A stretch of DNA of 36,149 bases from an uncultured Clostridia bacterium. Lineage in GTDB: Bacteria; Bacillota; Clostridia; Peptostreptococcales; Anaerovoracaceae. Within the stretch, counting starts at the first letter, position 1; every line of letters starts with the position of its first letter. The stretch covers positions 1-36,149 of the forward strand of contig CALHKP010000036.1 of assembly GCA_938034165.1 (NCBI GenBank), written 5' to 3'. Position numbers and translations under genes: made by a program. Of this stretch, positions 1 through 7,057 are shown piece after piece. Under the pieces are notes generated by a model. That model was not told the origin of the DNA. It ran no database searches and saw only the letters and a list, made by a program, of their open reading frames with translations.

Positions 1-77
1 AAACCGGTGCTAATGTTTAAAAATTTTCGGGACATTTTCAGAATCCCTTGACACACAATTTTGCAAAATTTTTTTCA

Positions 78-127
78 CAAATTAATACAAAGAATATAAC
101 TTTCGGTATCTTTTTTGTATTAATTTG
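78..127. repeat. AT-rich inverted repeat downstream of the gbu cluster
   Basis: A perfect 14-bp inverted repeat (CAAATTAATACAAA at 78-91, its complement at 114-127) encloses 22 nt and could extend inward through further A-T pairs. It lies about 115 bp past the stop of the last gene of the cluster. On the minus strand it is followed by TGAAAAAAATTTTG rather than a T-run, so it is a poor intrinsic terminator; it may stabilise the 3' end or be a protein site. The rest of positions 1-241 holds no gene I can support. Confidence 0.5.
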
Positions 128-241
128 AAAAGATATCTGAAACTGTGAATGTTCACCATAGAAAGGACTGATACTACAAAAGTTGACAAATGAAGTTCAC
201 AGCTTCAGTATATAATATGTTAATCGTTAATAGATTACTTC

Positions 242-658
242 CTATTTTCCGCTAAGCAAGTCACGAAGAAGCGGAGTCAGCGGTTTACTTACGCGTTTTT
301 CCAGATCCAATCCAACGTATACGCTTTCTGCCTCTACGATAGGTTCATCCTCGTCTTCTCTGTAGATTTCGTATCCAAGAGAAAAGCTTTTGTTTCCTAT
401 CTTCACTACTTTTACGCCTACCTGAAGCAGATCTCCTTCAAAGGCACTTGCTTTATACTCAATAGTTGTCTTGATGTGACATACTTCTGAGTCAAATTTG
501 GTTGATAATTCTTTGTAGCTGTAGCCCTTTGATCTCAAGAACTCTTCAAAAGCTACATCTGTATATATTATATAATTTCCATTATAAACTACACCCTGCT
601 GGTCTACTTCGCCATAGCGAACACGCACAGGTGCAAAGAACATACAATCTTCTCTCAT
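242..658 (-). CDS. gbuF: YbgC/FadM-type hotdog acyl-CoA thioesterase (GbuF/BbuF-like)
   Basis: A 138-residue single hotdog-fold (4HBT) protein, the usual length for the YbgC/FadM family, which hydrolyses acyl-CoA thioesters in the cytoplasm. The family signature is visible near the N-terminus: RYGEVDQQGVVYNGNY spans residues 14-29, and Asp19 corresponds to the catalytic Asp18 of E. coli YbgC, while Asn26 stands where YbgC has His25. It is the last gene of the cluster, 126 bp after the carrier gene. It may release free acid from CoA intermediates or clear dead-end thioesters; that role is inferred. The ATG at 658 has a GGAGG about 14 nt upstream, which is long; the only other nearby ATG, five codons inside, has no better site. 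The letter F assumes naming in transcription order. Confidence 0.75.
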   Translation of the reverse strand: MREDCMFFAPVRVRYGEVDQQGVVYNGNYIIYTDVAFEEFLRSKGYSYKELSTKFDSEVCHIKTTIEYKASAFEGDLLQVGVKVVKIGNKSFSLGYEIYREDEDEPIVEAESVYVGLDLEKRVSKPLTPLLRDLLSGK

Positions 659-784
659 GTGTCTTTTTTTTACCTCCGGTGATAACTTGTTTTTGGCCGC
701 TCCGCCGCCGTTGTCGAAAGCGAAGCAGCCCTTTGCAATTTGAAAATATGAATATATATGAGTTAATTACAGTATCTGAAAATT

Positions 785-2419
785 TTATGCTTCTGCAACC
801 GCTTCAGCTTCAACTGCAGGTGCTGCAGCCTCTGCTGCAAGTTTTGCTTCGAAATCAGCTTTTACTTCTGCTTCTCTTATAGCAATATTTTCAGCATGAA
901 GTCCTGAAATGTCATCAGCCTTCAGCCACTTGAAAAGTCCGATTTCGACACCTATCAGAATTACCATGAACGGTGCAGATATGAGGATTGCAACTTGCTT
1001 GATTGCATCAAATCCGGAACCTGTAAGGATAATTGCCATAGGAATTATTGCAAGAAGGATACACCAGAATACTCTCAGAGCCATCTTTGGTGTTCCGCTC
1101 TTTGTTACTGTTTCAGCAAGCGCAAGTGATGCTGAGTCCATTGATGGAGCAACGAATCCGATGATCAGGAACAGTACAACGATAGGAAGCAGTGTAGCAC
1201 CCATTGGAAGTACTTCCAGAATTTCGAAGATTGCAGCATCGCCGACACCACTGTTAACCAGTGATACAACGTCTACTTCACCGTCTAGGAATGACTTGAT
1301 TGAGAAGCTTCCGTCAATACCGAAGATGAACCATCCGCCTGCTGTCATACCAAAGATAGTTGAAACTGCAACTTCTCTGATTGTTCTACCCTTTGATACC
1401 TTAGCAATGAAGATACCCATCAAAGCTACATAGTTCAAATAGAATGCGATGAAGTAAATTGTCCAGCTTTCAGGGAAGCCTGTTTCCTGGATAGGATCTG
1501 TGAATAAGCTCATTCTTGGAAGATCCTGAATCATGTAACCCAGTGAGTTAACAATATTCTTCATGATGAATGTTGTAGGACCTGCAAGTAATACGTACAG
1601 AAGGAATACTCCGCAAAGAATTGCCGCTGCATTACTCAGAACCTTCATTCCCTTCTGAGTTCCAAGATATGCTGTAAATGTGTAAACGCAAGCGATTACA
1701 ACTATTACACCAATCTGTACAACTGGAGTTGCTTCTATTCCAAACAGTTTTCTTAAGCCTGCTGTTGCCATTGGTACAGCAAGGCCCAGTGATGAGCTCA
1801 GCGCTCCTAAGATTCCAAAGATTACAAGGAAGTCAATAACTTTACCAATTGCAGTCTTTCCTTTTACATTTTCTCCAAGCATAGCGCTGCAGATAGCACT
1901 AGTCTGGAATGATTTTACTTTTCTTACATATACACCATATGCAATTGCTACACCCATAACAGTGTACATTGCCTGGTTAACCATTCCCCAGTGGAAGAAC
2001 TGATATCCCAGTGATGATTCTAAAGCTCTCAAGCTTCTTGGTTCCATTCCCAGTCCCGGTGCTTCGAAATAACATGCCCATTCTGTGAATGACCAGTATA
2101 ATGCAGCTGATGCAAGTGATGCAAGAAGCATCATAGCTACATAACTGAATGTTGAATATTCAGGTTTGCAGTTACCCAGTCTTACTTTTCCGTATTTGCC
2201 AAGACCCAGATATAAACCTATTAAGAAAGTTCCGAATGCAACAAGTTCAAATACAGGTCCCATAACAGAAATCATCTTGTTAAAGGCTGTACCTATACCT
2301 GATACTGTTGATTCAGGATTTAGTACCATGAAAATTATAAAAATAGCTAAAACTAAAACGCTTGTAATGATAAGTCCGTATTCTATGTTATTTGATTTTT
2401 TGTTTAATTTGTTTCCCAT
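785..2419 (-). CDS. gbuE: BCCT-family betaine/carnitine/gamma-butyrobetaine carrier (GbuE/BbuE-like)
   Basis: A 544-residue inner-membrane carrier of the betaine-choline-carnitine transporter family with about 12 membrane segments. Numbered from the ATG at 2419, which follows GGAGGAGGAG, Trp319, Tyr330 and Met334 align by eye with E. coli CaiT Trp316, Tyr327 and Met331. The two tryptophans of the CaiT central site (323 and 324) are Phe326 and Tyr327 here. Met at the CaiT 331 position occupies the second sodium site in CaiT, so sodium-independent exchange is plausible. The C-terminus ends in about 25 residues rich in Ala and Glu, unusual for the family. It sits 293 bp after the ferredoxin gene, beyond a terminator, and 126 bp before the thioesterase gene. 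Import of gamma-butyrobetaine is inferred from context. Confidence 0.85.
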   Translation of the reverse strand: MGNKLNKKSNNIEYGLIITSVLVLAIFIIFMVLNPESTVSGIGTAFNKMISVMGPVFELVAFGTFLIGLYLGLGKYGKVRLGNCKPEYSTFSYVAMMLLASLASAALYWSFTEWACYFEAPGLGMEPRSLRALESSLGYQFFHWGMVNQAMYTVMGVAIAYGVYVRKVKSFQTSAICSAMLGENVKGKTAIGKVIDFLVIFGILGALSSSLGLAVPMATAGLRKLFGIEATPVVQIGVIVVIACVYTFTAYLGTQKGMKVLSNAAAILCGVFLLYVLLAGPTTFIMKNIVNSLGYMIQDLPRMSLFTDPIQETGFPESWTIYFIAFYLNYVALMGIFIAKVSKGRTIREVAVSTIFGMTAGGWFIFGIDGSFSIKSFLDGEVDVVSLVNSGVGDAAIFEILEVLPMGATLLPIVVLFLIIGFVAPSMDSASLALAETVTKSGTPKMALRVFWCILLAIIPMAIILTGSGFDAIKQVAILISAPFMVILIGVEIGLFKWLKADDISGLHAENIAIREAEVKADFEAKLAAEAAAPAVEAEAVAEA

Positions 2420-2541
2420 AAGCTCCTCCTCCACAAGGTGAGGCTATTTTAAATTTTCTGACTGTATACAATTTAAGTTGGAATCGTAGGTACATATCTA
2501 ATTTAAATCCTATACTGTCCTTCCCAATTAAAGCCCTAAGC

Positions 2542-2562
2542 CTACCTATATATAATAGGTAG
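2542..2562 (-). promoter_or_regulatory. Hairpin in the 5' region of the carrier gene
   Basis: CTACCTAT (2542-2549) and ATAGGTAG (2555-2562) form a perfect 8-bp inverted repeat with a 5-nt loop, flanked by AAAGC and GCTTT that could extend the stem. It lies in the unusually long gap before the carrier gene, between the terminator at 2602-2640 and the start codon. It could be an operator or a leader hairpin. I see no convincing promoter of its own for the carrier gene in this gap. Confidence 0.4.
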
Positions 2563-2601
2563 TGCTTTGCTTTTTACACCTTGCTAAAGCTATATACTTT
2601 G

Positions 2602-2640
2602 AAAAAAAAACTGCAAAATGTTACCAAACAAATTGCAGTT
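2602..2640 (-). terminator. Intrinsic terminator between the ferredoxin and carrier genes
   Basis: On the minus strand, AACTGCAA (2640-2633), a 16-nt loop, then TTGCAGTT (2616-2609) form a perfect 8-bp stem directly followed by a T-run down to 2602. This is a standard rho-independent terminator shape and divides the cluster into a four-gene part and a two-gene part. Read-through or attenuation would be needed if all six genes are made from one promoter. Confidence 0.75.
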
Positions 2641-2712
2641 AACTCATAATTCTTTTTGAACCTCTATAACTTTTAGCAGTATACAAGTTAAGCAACTTTA
2701 CAATATATCGTC

Positions 2713-2991
2713 TTAACGATCTTCAACGTTTTTATTCTTTTTGTTTTCTTGTAATACCCTGTAACGCTTCATAGCAGCTCGGTTGTCTGTTGAACGCTTT
2801 CTTACTCGGTGGTTAAGAGCGTCTACTGCACATATGTCTACGCAATATCCACAGTTGATACAGAACAGGTACGCACCCTGCTGTACCAAAGGAAAGCCCG
2901 AAAGATCTAGCTCAATAATATGCATCGGGCAAACCTCGGAACAAGCATGACATTTAATGCATTTATTTGTATCTGGAGAGATTAGTTTCAC
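2713..2991 (-). CDS. gbuD: 2[4Fe-4S] ferredoxin-type protein (GbuD/BbuD-like)
   Basis: A 92-residue small electron-transfer protein with two complete four-cysteine motifs: Cys11, 14, 17 and 21 followed by Pro, and Cys44, 47, 50 and 54 followed by Ala. Each should ligate one [4Fe-4S] cluster. After about residue 62 a lysine/arginine-rich tail of about 30 residues follows that is not part of the ferredoxin fold. The start is GTG at 2991 with AGGAC seven bases upstream; no ATG fits. It lies 61 bp after a CoA transferase gene and before a terminator. Its partner is unknown: it may keep the flavin of the acyl-CoA dehydrogenase homologue reduced or oxidised, but the net C-N cleavage is redox neutral, so the need for it is not obvious. 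Confidence 0.75.
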   Translation of the reverse strand: MKLISPDTNKCIKCHACSEVCPMHIIELDLSGFPLVQQGAYLFCINCGYCVDICAVDALNHRVRKRSTDNRAAMKRYRVLQENKKNKNVEDR

Positions 2992-3052
2992 GATTAAAGT
3001 CCTTTCTAATCTGTAATACTTGGACCTCTATCAATATAGATACATTCAAATA

Positions 3053-4255
3053 TTAAACGGATTGATATATAGCACCGCTTTCGATCAGTGCATTAATCTG
3101 CTCTTCATTGTATCCAAGGTTCTTAAGAACTTCGATACTGTGTGATCCAGGGAAGCTTGCTGCTGCCGCATTTGGATTTACAGGTGTTTTGCTGAATTTG
3201 ATTGGTGTATTTACAACTGTGAATTCACCAACTCCAGGCTGAGATACTTTTGTAATTACGTTTAGTTCATCGGTTTGTGGGTTGTTTGTAAACTCAGCGA
3301 GTGACTGTACTGCTGAAGAAGGAATACCCTTTTCGCACAGTGCAGCTTCGATGTCGTATCTGCCTTTGTTAGCAAAGCCTGCTTCAATTGCAGCGATTAA
3401 AGCCTCTCTGTTCTTTATACGTGCGTCATTATCCGCAAATCTTGCATCTGCTGCAAGTTCGTTCAGACCTAATGTTTCGCAGAATGTTTTCCATGCATCT
3501 TCTGATGTCACAGAAACTACTACGTTACCATCACTTGTCTTAAATTCTCCGCATGGAGCATAATGTGGATGATGATTTCCTGTTCTTACTGAGAATTCCC
3601 CAGTCATCGAATGTTCAAGAACAGGTGCTTCGCACATGTAGAAGGCACAGTCGAGCATTGCAATGTCGACTCTAACGCCTTTTTTATTCTTCTGTTTATA
3701 TAGTAGTGCCATTGATAGGCCTCTTAAAAGCTGAAGGCCTGCCCAAGTATCGCACAGTGAAAATCCTGGTTTGATTGGAGAATCTCCATCCATACCTGTC
3801 TGGCTAACAAGTCCGCTTCTTGCAGCGGCAATGATATCCATACATGGAAGGTGTGACAAAGGTCCGTAAGTTCCGAAACCTGCGATTGAACCGTAAATCA
3901 GTTCAGGGTTAACCTTTATCATTTCTTCATATCCAATTCCCAGCTTTTCTAAAGTACCGGATTTGAAGTTTTCAATTACGATATCTACGTCTTTTACAAG
4001 ATCCATAACTACCTTTTTGCCTTCTTCTGAACGCATGTCGATAGCGATACCTTTTTTACCTCTGTTGTACTGACAGAAGTAAAGACTTACATCATTTACA
4101 TATGGACCATATTCACGAGAGATATCTCCGCTACCCGGTCTTTCTACTTTTATTACTTCAGCACCCATATCTGCAAGCATCATACCGCAGAAAGGTGCAG
4201 CTAAAACTTGAGAAAAATCAAGAATTTTTATTCCTTCAAGAGGTCTCTTTTTCAT
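3053..4255 (-). CDS. gbuC: Class III CoA transferase, CaiB/BaiF family, with intact nucleophile (GbuC/BbuC-like)
   Basis: A 400-residue cytoplasmic class III (family III) CoA transferase, close to the 405 residues of CaiB. The N-terminal ILDFSQVLAAPFCG and GAEVIKVERP segments are typical, and Asp169 in GFSLCDTWAG falls at the position of the catalytic Asp169 of CaiB and formyl-CoA transferase. It would move CoA between acyl donors and gamma-butyrobetaine, forming gamma-butyrobetainyl-CoA. An AAGGAG site precedes the ATG at 4255. It lies 52 bp after a second, diverged paralogue. Whether the two act as a heteromer or with different substrates cannot be read from sequence. Confidence 0.85.
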   Translation of the reverse strand: MKKRPLEGIKILDFSQVLAAPFCGMMLADMGAEVIKVERPGSGDISREYGPYVNDVSLYFCQYNRGKKGIAIDMRSEEGKKVVMDLVKDVDIVIENFKSGTLEKLGIGYEEMIKVNPELIYGSIAGFGTYGPLSHLPCMDIIAAARSGLVSQTGMDGDSPIKPGFSLCDTWAGLQLLRGLSMALLYKQKNKKGVRVDIAMLDCAFYMCEAPVLEHSMTGEFSVRTGNHHPHYAPCGEFKTSDGNVVVSVTSEDAWKTFCETLGLNELAADARFADNDARIKNREALIAAIEAGFANKGRYDIEAALCEKGIPSSAVQSLAEFTNNPQTDELNVITKVSQPGVGEFTVVNTPIKFSKTPVNPNAAAASFPGSHSIEVLKNLGYNEEQINALIESGAIYQSV

Positions 4256-4307
4256 GCTTACACTCCTTAATTTCTTTACTTTATGAGATGTTTTCTATGG
4301 ATGTCTG

Positions 4308-5477
4308 TTAGATAATTCCCTTATCCTGAAGAGCTTTTACATCAGCTTTCAATGCACCATAGATTTCAGCATTATGTTGACCTAATTCCGGAGCCGGATC
4401 GAAATCCTCTTCTGTTTCATTCACAAACTTAACCGGTCTTCCAGGCATTTCTAACTTACCTAACTGTGCATCTTCCATTGTTACAATCATGTTTCTGACA
4501 TGAAGCTGTGGCTCTTCTAGAGCTTCTTTTGTTGTACTGCACATAGTACCCGGAATCAGAGCATTATCACAAATTGCAGCGATTTCCTGCATTGTGTACC
4601 CTGCGAATAAATCTTCGATCTTGTTTCTCAAATCTCCAAAGTAATGGTAACCTCTAACAAGGTTTGAACAGTACTTTTCATCTGTATTCCACTCAGGGAC
4701 ATTAAATGCATCGCAGAACTTAGCCCACTGAGCATCTGATGAAATACCCATCGCTACATAACCATTACTACATTTTAGGATGTCGTACGGATTGATCAGT
4801 GGATGTGCGTTTCCTGTACGCATTGGATCCTCGTCAGTTGCTCCGTATGTGATTACTTTGTCTTCTGAAATTGCGATTACTGATCCGCAAAGTGAAGTTT
4901 CCACAAGCTGGCCTTCGCCAGTCTCTTTGGCATTATATATTGCTATACAAACTGCAGATGCAAGAAAGCTTGCAGCATAATGTTCTGAAATTGAAAATCC
5001 GATTCTTGCCGGTGGATTTTCAGGAAAGCCTGTGAAATGCATCACACCGCTCTTTGCCTGTGCTACTAAATCTGACTGTGGTGTGTCTGACTCTTCGCCG
5101 TTAGAACCGTATGCAGTAATACGTCCATATACTAGAGATGGATTTATTGCTGACAAAGCATCATAGCTTAGTCCTAACTGTTCCATTGTTCCCGGAACGA
5201 AGTTTTCTATGATTGCATCTGAAGTCTCAACTAACTTTTTGAAAAGTTCTTTGCCTTCTGGAGTCTGTAAGTCTAAAGTGATACTCTTTTTTCCACGATC
5301 ACGGAATACGTGATGTGGACTGGCACCATTTTTCAATGGTGCCAGTCCGCGGAGGGGATCTCCGCCATATGGTGATTCTACTTTGATTACTTCTGCTCCG
5401 TAGTCAGCTAATTCCATCCCGCAGTAGCCGGAAAGTGTTGTTAAATCAAGAATTCTTATTCCTTCTAAAGGTAACAT
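4308..5477 (-). CDS. gbuB: Class III CoA transferase paralogue with Glu at the nucleophile position (GbuB/BbuB-like)
   Basis: A 389-residue CaiB/BaiF-family protein, clearly homologous along its length to the downstream gene (GAEVIKVE, ENFVPGTMEQLGLSY, GKGQ/GEGQ-like regions). At the place of the catalytic Asp it has Glu165 (GFSISEHYAA). The N-terminal loop is two residues shorter and lacks the Gln and Pro found in the paralogue (DLTTLSGYCG against DFSQVLAAPFCG). It may be a non-catalytic partner, or a transferase that uses Glu as nucleophile, as class I CoA transferases do. The ATG at 5477 follows AGGAGG. It is 38 bp after the acyl-CoA dehydrogenase gene and so almost certainly co-transcribed. 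Confidence 0.8.
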   Translation of the reverse strand: MLPLEGIRILDLTTLSGYCGMELADYGAEVIKVESPYGGDPLRGLAPLKNGASPHHVFRDRGKKSITLDLQTPEGKELFKKLVETSDAIIENFVPGTMEQLGLSYDALSAINPSLVYGRITAYGSNGEESDTPQSDLVAQAKSGVMHFTGFPENPPARIGFSISEHYAASFLASAVCIAIYNAKETGEGQLVETSLCGSVIAISEDKVITYGATDEDPMRTGNAHPLINPYDILKCSNGYVAMGISSDAQWAKFCDAFNVPEWNTDEKYCSNLVRGYHYFGDLRNKIEDLFAGYTMQEIAAICDNALIPGTMCSTTKEALEEPQLHVRNMIVTMEDAQLGKLEMPGRPVKFVNETEEDFDPAPELGQHNAEIYGALKADVKALQDKGII

Positions 5478-5515
5478 ATAAACCTCCTGTTACTGTGAGA
5501 ATGTTGACTCACGGT

Positions 5516-6697
5516 TTATTTTTCGTATTCCCATCCTGTGTACATTTCAACGCCACGTTTCTTGATCTGTCCGCCGATAATGTTACGCTGAATTTCTGAA
5601 GTTCCTTCCCAGATTCTATCTACTCTAGTGTCTCTCCATAGTCTTTCAACTGGGTTTTCTCTCATGTAACCACGTCCGCCAAGGATCTGAACACCCTTAT
5701 CGCAAACACGGCCAACCATTTCTGAGCAGTATAGTTTGATAGCTGAAGTTCTAGCATGCTTTAATTTTCTGTCTGTAACTGTGTTTGTGATTTCCCAGCA
5801 AACTCTGTACAGTAAGCTCTTTGCAGCCATGATGTCCATAGTCATGTCAACAAGCATATGTTCGATTACCTGGTAATCTCTGATAACGCCTGAACCCTGA
5901 ACTCTGCTTGCAGCCCATTCGTTAGCTACGTCAAGAACTCTTTCAGCTCCACCAACGCATCTTGCAGCGATACCAAGTCTAGCTTCTACGAACCAGTCTT
6001 TTGTTAGGTTGAATCCGTCACCGATGTTTCCGAGCATCTTTGATTCGTCAACAACTACGTCTGTGAAAGTGAATTCTGGGTGCTTGAATGCAAAGTGGTG
6101 AGTGAATTCTGGAGTTCTCTTAATGCTTACTCCTGGAGCGTCCTTTTCTACGAAGAATACTGTAGCTTTTTCTGGATCTCCATCAAGGTGAGTGTGTACA
6201 AGTAAGAAGTCAGCAATGTTACCAACTGTTACATACCATTTTTCACCGTTGATTTTGTATCCGCCGTCACATTTTTCTGAAGTAGTCAGACACATAGTTG
6301 GGTCTGAACCAGCATCAGCTTCTGTGATTGCGTAAGCATCTCTACGTTTGCACTGGTTAGCAGGAATCAGATATTCTTCGATCTGTTCCTGAGTACCGAA
6401 TTTCATTGGGAATGATGGCTGTGGTACAGCGTCCCAGATAGCACCAGTTGACATACCTAACTGTTCACTTACGATCATCTGTTCGAATAAAGTTAAGCCC
6501 TGTCCACCGTGTTCCTTTGAATGGTTAGTAGCGTTGAAGCCCCATTCCATAACCTGTCCGTTGATGTACTTATGAGTTTCTGGTGTGATTCCGTTGTTTT
6601 CTTCACATTCCATTTCATAAGGGAATAACACTTCTTCAGTAAATGCCTTTGCTTTTTCCTGTAACGCGCGATGTTCCTTGCTTAGTGTGAAATCCAT
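5516..6697 (-). CDS. gbuA: Acyl-CoA dehydrogenase-family C-N lyase for gamma-butyrobetainyl-CoA (GbuA/BbuA-like)
   Basis: A 393-residue FAD protein of the acyl-CoA dehydrogenase superfamily: N-terminal helical domain, the flavin-binding motif YAITEADAGSDP near residue 125, the central beta domain (NGEKWYVT), and the C-terminal domain with WEGTSEIQR. Glu364 of that last motif is at the usual place of the catalytic base of medium-chain enzymes. In the published E. timonensis pathway, as I recall it, this homologue converts gamma-butyrobetainyl-CoA to crotonyl-CoA and trimethylamine, a net redox-neutral elimination; sequence alone does not distinguish this from ordinary dehydrogenation. It resembles CaiA, but CaiC and CaiD are absent, which argues against a carnitine-reduction operon. 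AAAGGAG precedes the ATG, and a consensus-like promoter lies about 90 bp upstream. No etfAB is present in the window. Confidence 0.8.
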   Translation of the reverse strand: MDFTLSKEHRALQEKAKAFTEEVLFPYEMECEENNGITPETHKYINGQVMEWGFNATNHSKEHGGQGLTLFEQMIVSEQLGMSTGAIWDAVPQPSFPMKFGTQEQIEEYLIPANQCKRRDAYAITEADAGSDPTMCLTTSEKCDGGYKINGEKWYVTVGNIADFLLVHTHLDGDPEKATVFFVEKDAPGVSIKRTPEFTHHFAFKHPEFTFTDVVVDESKMLGNIGDGFNLTKDWFVEARLGIAARCVGGAERVLDVANEWAASRVQGSGVIRDYQVIEHMLVDMTMDIMAAKSLLYRVCWEITNTVTDRKLKHARTSAIKLYCSEMVGRVCDKGVQILGGRGYMRENPVERLWRDTRVDRIWEGTSEIQRNIIGGQIKKRGVEMYTGWEYEK

Positions 6698-6786
6698 AAT
6701 ATAATTCTCCTTTCTTTAATGCCCTTCAGGCAATCAACCATTTTTTATATGTCGTTTTTTTAATGGTTTATTTAATTTATACTCAC

Positions 6787-6815
6787 ATTATAGCTATCCG
6801 AAAAAAATTATTCAA
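6787..6815 (-). promoter_or_regulatory. SigA-type promoter of the gbu cluster
   Basis: On the minus strand TTGAAT (6815-6810), 17 nt, then TATAAT (6792-6787) fit a vegetative promoter, with transcription expected to start near 6780 and an untranslated leader of about 83 nt before the first gene. Confidence 0.75.
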
Positions 6816-6851
6816 ACACTTTAGAGCCACTTTTTTTCAAAAAATTTTAAA

Positions 6852-6925
6852 AAAGTCAGAAAACTTAGTGTTTGCAAGGCTTTGAGCCCTATGACTTTGT
6901 GGTCTTTTATGAATAAATTTGTGGT
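6852..6925. promoter_or_regulatory. Repeats between the divergent gbu and MATE promoters
   Basis: The 360-bp divergent region 6698-7057 holds an inverted repeat AAAGTCA (6852-6858) / TGACTTT (6892-6898) and a direct repeat TTTGTGGT at 6896-6903 and 6918-6925, offset by 22 bp or about two helical turns. Such spacing is seen in activator sites, but no regulator gene lies next to the cluster. Low confidence. Confidence 0.25.
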
Positions 6926-6985
6926 TTTTTGTAGTTTTTATCACATTTTTTCTATATCTGAAAAAAATATTTCGAGCTGTCAGAG

Positions 6986-7014
6986 TTGACGGAAAACTCC
7001 GACTGTGCTATCCT
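6986..7014 (+). promoter_or_regulatory. Promoter of the MATE exporter gene
   Basis: TTGACG (6986-6991), 17 nt, then TATCCT (7009-7014) give an acceptable vegetative promoter 44 bp before the start codon. It is divergent from the gbu promoter. Confidence 0.55.
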
Positions 7015-7057
7015 TTATTAAATTATTTTTCTACAATTATTTATATAGGGAGGATTT

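Noticed and set aside
183..216. Plus-strand promoter with perfect TTGACA and TATAAT
   Set aside because: The boxes are 22 bp apart, too far for a vegetative promoter, and no gene follows on that strand.
242..6697. Carnitine-reduction (cai) operon
   Set aside because: CaiA-, CaiB- and CaiT-like genes are present but there is no CaiC ligase or CaiD hydratase, and the ferredoxin, second transferase and thioesterase fit the gbu/bbu layout better.
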